Positions 5,832-10,278 of a stretch of DNA of 10,278 nucleotides are shown here, in pieces. The translations under genes and the position numbers were made by a program. The notes under the pieces are model-generated. The model made no database searches, was not told the origin of the DNA, and saw nothing but the letters and a program-made list of their open reading frames with translations. Source of the DNA: Candidatus Poseidoniaceae archaeon (GTDB taxonomy: Archaea > Thermoplasmatota > Poseidoniia > Poseidoniales > Poseidoniaceae); contig DUKK01000111.1 of NCBI GenBank assembly GCA_013329355.1, positions 1 to 10,278 on the forward strand, in the 5' to 3' direction. Numbering within the stretch: the first letter of the stretch is position 1; every line of letters begins with the position of its first letter.

Positions 5832-7121
5832 TTAATGGCGAACTCTGCGCTCAACCTCATGTTTGGCATAAGCGATCTGATTGACAGTTTTGCTCTTGTT
5901 TTGATAGAACCTAAATGATTCCGGACTTGGTAGATGTGGTCGTTTACGATTAGCATCAGTTCCTTTGCCAAGTACTATGTTACGACCTCCGTGTTGCCAC
6001 TCGTGCCGGTTGACAACCTCGCCATCATGACGTTGCTTGGCTCGTTTTGCAATTTTTCGCCAAGTAAATGGGCGTCGCTGCTCGGCCAACTCATGGCCAT
6101 TAGCGGAAGGAATTAGCATACCAATTTGGTTAATTTGTTTTCTTGCGCGTATTTCAGCTGAGCTGGTTTGCTTGTTTTTCAGCTGTAAGAAATGTAAACC
6201 AAAACTATCAGCGATTCTTGACTCTTTACGATTTTTCGGCATTTTCCAACGCCGGGCTCGTTGACGGATTTTACCCAGATAGCGCTGTGGTGGTTTATCG
6301 ACATCAAACCAACGGTCTTGCCTAAGTGTTGGTTGTCGGGAAATTTTTAAATTGGCTAGATTTATTGCAGATAATCCAGGATTTACATGATTGTAAGCAC
6401 CGGTGTCCATTGCGATCCATGCCGGTCTACCATTGCTTAGCTTAAACTTTGATTGAGCAACATATCCACCCTTAGGAGCACCAAGTTTCATCGTTGTTGT
6501 ATGGCCAAATAACACGGTTCGCTGTGGGTCAACTGGCTTAGTGTGTCGATACCAAACCTTCCGAATCCACAACAACTCTTTGTCGCCTTGTGAATCGAGC
6601 GCCATTCGGGGGTCATATCCGGCATGAACAAGGCGGAAATCATCCAAAACAATCTGGGTTGGTAACCTATCAATCCAGCGCATGTCATTCAGAAAGTTAC
6701 GCTTAGCCGCGTATAGATCGCCATCTGCACGAACAATATAGGACGCCCAACAGGATTTACCGCCTCTTTGCATCCACGGTTGCCATAACTCCACCTTACC
6801 ATCTACTGTGATACTTTGAAGCGCCATATGTTCGTGGTTGCCTTTGATACAAATTATTCGTTCATCGCTGCGAATGAGATTAATTACACCGGCAGAGTCT
6901 GGTCCTCGATCTATCATATCTCCCAAACATATCACTCGGTCATGCTTACGCAAATTTAGCCGATGGATTAGCGCCCTAAATGTGGCTAAATGGCCATGAA
7001 CATCACCAATAACGTAGACTCGGTGCCCATCATCGATGCGCGATTGCAAATCAGCCTCCAGCGATAGGTCCCGGATACCCGGTCCTAGTGGGATGTTCAA
7101 TTTGCAGGACAGATTTTGCAC
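5832..7121 (-). CDS. Calcineurin-like metallophosphatase with a long basic C-terminal tail
   Basis: Binuclear-metal phosphatase related to bacterial PP1-like protein phosphatases and symmetrical Ap4A hydrolases; the substrate may be phosphoproteins or dinucleoside polyphosphates. The catalytic domain (about 33-265 of 429) has all metal motifs: GDVHGH 39-44, GDMIDRG 67-73, GNHEHM 94-99, VHAGYDP 165-171 and FGHT 205-208. Single-domain relatives are about 220-260 residues. The extra tail, about 276-429, has roughly 38 Arg/Lys against about 12 Asp/Glu, no Cys and no evident fold; it may bind nucleic acid or a membrane surface, which is inference. It starts at GTG 7121, right after a perfect hairpin that contains the ribosome-binding site. 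It lies between a zinc-ribbon gene upstream and a small helical protein downstream, all leftward. Confidence 0.88.
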   Translation of the reverse strand: MQNLSCKLNIPLGPGIRDLSLEADLQSRIDDGHRVYVIGDVHGHLATFRALIHRLNLRKHDRVICLGDMIDRGPDSAGVINLIRSDERIICIKGNHEHMALQSITVDGKVELWQPWMQRGGKSCWASYIVRADGDLYAAKRNFLNDMRWIDRLPTQIVLDDFRLVHAGYDPRMALDSQGDKELLWIRKVWYRHTKPVDPQRTVLFGHTTTMKLGAPKGGYVAQSKFKLSNGRPAWIAMDTGAYNHVNPGLSAINLANLKISRQPTLRQDRWFDVDKPPQRYLGKIRQRARRWKMPKNRKESRIADSFGLHFLQLKNKQTSSAEIRARKQINQIGMLIPSANGHELAEQRRPFTWRKIAKRAKQRHDGEVVNRHEWQHGGRNIVLGKGTDANRKRPHLPSPESFRFYQNKSKTVNQIAYAKHEVERRVRH

Positions 7122-7122
7122 C

Positions 7123-7140
7123 AGAGGAGTATTCTCCTCT
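7123..7140 (-). promoter_or_regulatory. Perfect hairpin enclosing the ribosome-binding site of the phosphatase gene
   Basis: On the minus strand, AGAGGAG, loop AATA, CTCCTCT form a 7-base-pair perfect stem ending one base before the GTG at 7121. AGAGGAG is the only Shine-Dalgarno-like sequence for this gene, 12 bases from the start. In the folded mRNA it would be paired, so the structure could repress translation. A DNA operator of dyad symmetry is the alternative. Confidence 0.5.
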
Positions 7141-7243
7141 GTTCATGCAAACCTACGACATTAAGTAATCTTCGCCATGGATTCTCCATTTGGGCATTGA
7201 TTTACCAAGTATTTTGCTTAGGACGGGAATGGTTTTTGCAGTT
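7141..7243. other. Intergenic stretch between zinc-ribbon gene and phosphatase
   Basis: About 100 bases with no convincing gene. The plus strand carries CATTAAGTA at 7159-7167, a weak candidate TATA box for the phosphatase on the minus strand, and a small dyad ATGGA-TTC-TCCAT at 7177-7189. Short open frames on the minus strand are only a few codons long. Confidence 0.4.
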
Positions 7244-7549
7244 TTACCTGCATTTCTGACAGATAAATTCCTCAGCAGATTCTAGCAAAATAGAATTAGG
7301 TAGGGTAAGGAATGTTTCATGACAAATACCACAGATAAGTGAAATACTGCTGACCTCTTCAGGCGTCAGAATATACGGTGTATCAACTACTTTCGGATCT
7401 AGGCACTCATGACAATACCACTTTTTGTTGCCCTTATTCAATGCCATTTGATCAGGCTTGAAAGTCTTGTAGCACCTGAAGCACTGCCAGTTCTTGTCTG
7501 GGCCCCACACAAAGGAATTTCGCAGTTGATTATTTATCAAAATTGCCAA
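7244..7549 (-). CDS. Double zinc-ribbon protein, function unknown
   Basis: A 101-residue protein with four CXXC knuckles making two C4 zinc sites: C23/C26 (CFRC) with C46/C49 (CHEC), and C73/C76 (CGIC) with C97/C100 (CQKC). The segment between them, about 51-70, is a short acidic linker. Such small ribbons usually bind nucleic acid or proteins, for example as transcription or translation accessory factors; no specific family is recognised. The start is a TTG at 7549; TTG at 7540 is an alternative that sits about 25 bases from a TATA-like box. Neither has a ribosome-binding site. Upstream of, and co-oriented with, the phosphatase, and divergent from a membrane protein. Confidence 0.75.
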   Translation of the reverse strand: MAILINNQLRNSFVWGPDKNWQCFRCYKTFKPDQMALNKGNKKWYCHECLDPKVVDTPYILTPEEVSSISLICGICHETFLTLPNSILLESAEEFICQKCR

Positions 7550-7560
7550 TTTGTGATACT

Positions 7561-7568
7561 GTATAAAA
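7561..7568 (-). promoter_or_regulatory. TATA-like box for the zinc-ribbon gene
   Basis: GTATAAAA on the plus strand reads TTTTATAC on the minus strand and is centred about 25 bases from the TTG at 7540. It could equally act rightward, giving the membrane-protein gene a leader of roughly 14 bases. Confidence 0.35.
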
Positions 7569-7575
7569 TGCGTCG

Positions 7576-7583
7576 ATTTATAT
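7576..7583 (+). promoter_or_regulatory. TATA-like box for the membrane-protein pair
   Basis: ATTTATAT is centred about 26 bases before the ATG at 7606, the spacing expected for a leaderless transcript starting at that codon. It is the best TATA match in the window. Confidence 0.5.
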
Positions 7584-7605
7584 TGGCCCGGCCCGAGCGT
7601 AACTT

Positions 7606-7986
7606 ATGCACTTTTACTTCCCAGGGGCAATTGTTGGTATCATTATTCTCCAAACAGCGATAATTGCACCATCACTTTTCAAAACATTGGAGATAGAGGA
7701 TTTTGGCAAAGCAATTAGGAATATCTGGCCCAAATTCTTCATTTTAGTAACCTCAGTTGCAGCAATTGGACTCGTCTCTATGCTGGTAACAGGTGATGGT
7801 AATAACATCCAACTAGGCATTGCCGGGTTTACTGCAGTAAGCGCCGGTTTCTGTTATGCAATTATCCCAGCCACCAACCGGGCAACCGATGAGGGTGATA
7901 AGAAGAAATTCGATATTTTGCACAAACTAAGTGTTTACCTTACTGTTGCAATGCTGCTTACCAACATTGCGTTCCTATTCGTCTGA
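7606..7986 (+). CDS. Four-helix membrane protein, DUF4149/TMEM205-like
   Basis: A 126-residue integral membrane protein with four predicted helices at about 5-22, 43-61, 68-86 and 107-126. The pattern resembles the DUF4149/TMEM205-like group: a first helix with FPGAIVGIIILQ, then a short loop with FGKAIRNIWPKFF at 33-45, an IIPATNRATDEGDKKKF loop at 86-102, and LHKLS at 105-109 opening the last helix. The function of that group is not established in prokaryotes. No ribosome-binding site precedes the ATG, but a good TATA-like box lies 26 bases upstream, fitting a leaderless transcript. The next gene follows after 9 bases and is probably co-transcribed. Family assignment is by pattern and moderate. 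Confidence 0.7.
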   Translation: MHFYFPGAIVGIIILQTAIIAPSLFKTLEIEDFGKAIRNIWPKFFILVTSVAAIGLVSMLVTGDGNNIQLGIAGFTAVSAGFCYAIIPATNRATDEGDKKKFDILHKLSVYLTVAMLLTNIAFLFV

Positions 7987-7995
7987 GGCCTAATC

Positions 7996-8244
7996 ATGAG
8001 AATCAAGATTCTGTCCGCAGTTCTGCTTGTCGCACTGATGACCATCAACCCAGTAGTTGCACAAGACACCGAACTTGACAAAGAATCAGACTCCGGAGGA
8101 TTTAACCTCGCTGGATACCTAATTTTGGTAATCGCCGGATTTGGTTGGATGTTTTTCCTTGGTCTGCTCGGCTTTGGAATTTATCTAATCATTCGTAAGT
8201 CACGGGTGCTATACGAGCCAAAGCATCCAATTCGCTGCAAATAA
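7996..8244 (+). CDS. Small exported, membrane-anchored protein, function unknown
   Basis: An 82-residue protein with a clear signal peptide: Met-Arg-Ile-Lys, hydrophobic core to about residue 18, and NPVVA-QD as a likely cleavage site after 22. A short acidic segment (DTELDKESDS, 24-33) follows, then one membrane helix at about 38-66 (rich in Gly, Leu and Ile) and a basic end from 67. The mature protein would therefore be a short outside acidic stub, one helix and a basic cytoplasmic tail. A weak ribosome-binding site GAGG lies 7 bases before the ATG and overlaps the stop of the previous gene. Not recognised; it may partner the upstream membrane protein. Converges with the mutase gene, one base apart. 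Confidence 0.7.
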   Translation: MRIKILSAVLLVALMTINPVVAQDTELDKESDSGGFNLAGYLILVIAGFGWMFFLGLLGFGIYLIIRKSRVLYEPKHPIRCK

Positions 8245-8245
8245 A

Positions 8246-10243
8246 TCACATGTTACGTCGGTATTGCCCACCGACTTTGAACAACGCATCAGTAATTTGA
8301 CCGAGTGAGGCTATCTTGACAGTCTCCATCAATTCTTCGAACACATTGCCACCTGAACGAGCGACTTCTTGCAATTGCTTTAGTGCCGCAGTAGTTTGGT
8401 CTGCTGCACTAGTTTGACGCACTTCAACACGCTCTAAACATTCTTGCTTTTCTTCCGGGGTTGCTCTGGCTAACTCCATTTCGAAATCATCAGCCGCAGA
8501 CTCATCAAATGCCTGAGCATGCGGATTTTGGAAGGTGTTGACGCCAATAATTGGCAAGGTTCCATCGTGCTTCAAGTGCTCATAATACATCGATTCGTCT
8601 TGTATCTTACCACGTTGATACATGGTCTCCATTGCACCGAGCACACCGCCACGGCGACTGATTGCTTCGAATTCTTCCAACACTGCAGCCTCAACTAAAT
8701 CGGTTAACTCATCAACAATGAATGAACCCTGCATTGGATTCTCAGTTTTGGTCCAGCCAGATTCTTTGTTGACGATTAACTGAATCGCCAGTGCTCGTCT
8801 AACACTTTCCTCAGTCGGAGTGGTAATTGCTTCATCATATGCATTTGTATGGAGTGAATTAGCATTGTCTTGAATCGCTAGTAGTGCTTGTAATGTAGTT
8901 CTGATGTCGTTGAAGTCAATTTCCTGTGCGTGGAGGCTGCGGCCACTGGTTTGAATATGATACTTGAGTTTCTGTGAGCGTTCATCTGCACCGTATAAAT
9001 CGCGCATTGCAACTGCCCAGATTCTTCTGGCAACTCTGCCAATAACTGTGTATTCAGGGTCAAGTCCGTTACTGAAGAAGAACGATAGGTTCGGTGCAAA
9101 CTTGTTGATGTCCATGCCACGGCTGCGATAATACTCGACGTAGGTAAATCCGTTAGCCAAAGTGAACGCTAACTGAGTAATTGGGTTAGCACCTGCTTCA
9201 GCAATATGGTAGCCAGAAATTGATACTGAGTAGTGATTTCTTACTCCGTGGTCGATGTAGTATTGCTGCACATCGCCCATTAGTTTAAGCGCAAATGGAG
9301 TTGAGAAAATACAGGTATTCTGTGCTTGATCTTCTTTCAAAATGTCTGCTTGAACCGTACCTCTAACTGTTTGCAGAGTTTTTGCCTTGATTTCTGCATA
9401 GGTCTTGGCGTTGACTAATTCATCACCACGCTTGCCAACGGTAGCAAGGCCAAACCCGTTATGACCCTCGGGCAATTCACCGCTATAGGCAACATCACTC
9501 ATTTCGATAGTTTTGCCCTGCTCTTTGAGATGTGCTTCGACTTGTTGGTCGATTGCGGCATTGAGATAAAATGCTAAAATAATTGGCGCCGGTCCATTAA
9601 TGGTCATACTGACAGAGGTATTTGGATTACACAAATCGAAACCAGAATACAATCGCTTAGCATCATCACAGGTTGCAATGCTCACTCCAGAGTTACCGAC
9701 CTTACCCCATATATCGGGTCTCTTGGCTGGATCTCTGCCATACAGAGTTACTGAGTCAAATGCAGTTGACAATCTAACATAGTCTTGGCCTTGTGATAGG
9801 TAGTGGAATCTGCGGTTAGTTCGCTCTGGACCACCTTCTCCGGCGAACATTCTGGCCGATAGTTCGTCGGTTCGCTTAAATGGGAACACTCCAGAGGTAT
9901 AGGGGAAATGTCCAGGGGCATTTTCTCGCATCATCCAAGCATGTAGTTCCCCATCATCGGCAAAGGTTGGCAGCGATACTCTGGGAATGTTAGAGTGTGC
10001 TAAGGATTCGGTAGTAGTTTGAACGGTAAACGGCTTACCTCGCACGTGGTATGTATACTCACCACTTGAGTATTCCTTAGCTAACTGGCGGAAACCTTCT
10101 AGTGCATTTCGAGCTTCACCAACCTCTTCGAGTAGTTCATCGATTTGCTCTTGCAGGTCTTTAGCGACCGCTTTTGCGCCTCGTTCAATGGCATTGTTAG
10201 CGGCCGTCTCGAGATGCTGACAGAGACGCAATTTTTCACTCAT
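8246..10243 (-). CDS. B12-dependent acyl-CoA mutase large subunit, isobutyryl-CoA mutase (IcmF) type
   Basis: Rearranges the carbon skeleton of acyl-CoA thioesters with adenosylcobalamin. The 665 residues hold the TIM-barrel substrate domain from about 60, e.g. FPYTSGVFPFKR at 113-124, RMFAGEG, GNSGVSIAT at 183-191, VRGTVQADILKEDQAQNT at 293-310, and an end VGGQYRRNM. This closely recalls the C-terminal mutase part of fused IcmF. Phe120 and Gln308 align with the ICM/IcmF pair Phe/Gln; methylmalonyl-CoA mutases have Tyr/Arg there (Tyr89/Arg207), where Arg holds the carboxylate. The substrate is thus more likely isobutyryl-CoA or another non-carboxylated acyl-CoA. The B12-binding and G-protein chaperone domains of IcmF are absent and must lie in separate genes, perhaps just beyond the right edge. 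Residues 1-60 are a charged helical lead-in. Often annotated as methylmalonyl-CoA mutase. Confidence 0.93.
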   Translation of the reverse strand: MSEKLRLCQHLETAANNAIERGAKAVAKDLQEQIDELLEEVGEARNALEGFRQLAKEYSSGEYTYHVRGKPFTVQTTTESLAHSNIPRVSLPTFADDGELHAWMMRENAPGHFPYTSGVFPFKRTDELSARMFAGEGGPERTNRRFHYLSQGQDYVRLSTAFDSVTLYGRDPAKRPDIWGKVGNSGVSIATCDDAKRLYSGFDLCNPNTSVSMTINGPAPIILAFYLNAAIDQQVEAHLKEQGKTIEMSDVAYSGELPEGHNGFGLATVGKRGDELVNAKTYAEIKAKTLQTVRGTVQADILKEDQAQNTCIFSTPFALKLMGDVQQYYIDHGVRNHYSVSISGYHIAEAGANPITQLAFTLANGFTYVEYYRSRGMDINKFAPNLSFFFSNGLDPEYTVIGRVARRIWAVAMRDLYGADERSQKLKYHIQTSGRSLHAQEIDFNDIRTTLQALLAIQDNANSLHTNAYDEAITTPTEESVRRALAIQLIVNKESGWTKTENPMQGSFIVDELTDLVEAAVLEEFEAISRRGGVLGAMETMYQRGKIQDESMYYEHLKHDGTLPIIGVNTFQNPHAQAFDESAADDFEMELARATPEEKQECLERVEVRQTSAADQTTAALKQLQEVARSGGNVFEELMETVKIASLGQITDALFKVGGQYRRNM

Positions 10244-10278
10244 CTCAGAATTTATGTTGTGATAATCTCGTACAGTAG

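Noticed and set aside
5771..5971. 66-codon leftward open frame across the end of the phosphatase gene
   Set aside because: It overlaps the phosphatase tail in another frame, and has no recognisable pattern or promoter of its own.
5934..6325. Several overlapping plus-strand frames opposite the phosphatase tail
   Set aside because: I considered whether the basic tail was itself a false frame. It is continuous with the catalytic domain without a stop and the plus-strand frames are short and mutually overlapping, so the tail is the better reading.
7144..7146. Minus-strand ATG at 7146 as an alternative start for the phosphatase
   Set aside because: It is out of frame with the phosphatase and opens only about 30 codons.

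Overview
The window reads as a piece of an archaeal genome, most likely a planktonic marine euryarchaeon of the Marine Group II/III (Poseidoniales/Thermoplasmatota) type. The domain call is firm: an archaeal PCNA sliding clamp, transcription factor TFS, and adjacent Nop5 and fibrillarin genes (box C/D sRNP core) sit side by side. The lineage call is inference. It rests on the mix of archaeal information genes with bacterial-looking genes (Fpg glycosylase, LysE-type exporter, isobutyryl-CoA-mutase-like mutase), the moderate GC content by eye, and very tight packing.

Layout. A family 2 glycosyltransferase runs leftward off the left edge (1-906, C-terminus missing) and shares a divergent intergenic region with PCNA (1008-1748, +). 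PCNA converges on TFS (1749-2102, -) with no base between the two stop codons. TFS is divergent from a rightward operon: Nop5 (from 2211), fibrillarin (3272-3985) and a bacterial-type formamidopyrimidine-DNA glycosylase (3989-4891). The glycosylase abuts, stop to stop, a leftward LysE/RhtB exporter (4892-5518). Three further leftward genes follow: a small helical protein (5556-5732), a calcineurin-like phosphatase with a long basic tail (5832-7121), and a double zinc-ribbon protein (7244-7549). A short divergent promoter region with two TATA-like boxes separates these from two small rightward membrane proteins (7606-7986, 7996-8244). The last of these converges, one base apart, on a 665-residue leftward acyl-CoA mutase large subunit (8246-10243).

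How the genes work together. The centre is information processing: DNA clamp, RNA polymerase cleavage factor, rRNA 2'-O-methylation machinery and base-excision repair. Nop5 recruits fibrillarin to box C/D guide RNAs, and the two genes are co-oriented and closely spaced as expected. The flanks are accessory: envelope sugar transfer, efflux, a nucleic-acid-like phosphatase neighbourhood, and B12-dependent acyl-CoA rearrangement.

The most striking point is an in-frame TAA in Nop5 at a normally conserved basic position. The conserved C-terminal end of the protein continues in the same frame for 36 codons, up to 8 bases before the fibrillarin start. Other points worth a second look are the IcmF-like mutase lacking the fused B12 and G-protein domains, a perfect hairpin that would hide the ribosome-binding site of the phosphatase, and three stop-to-stop convergent gene pairs. 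No tRNA, rRNA, CRISPR array or insertion sequence was seen.
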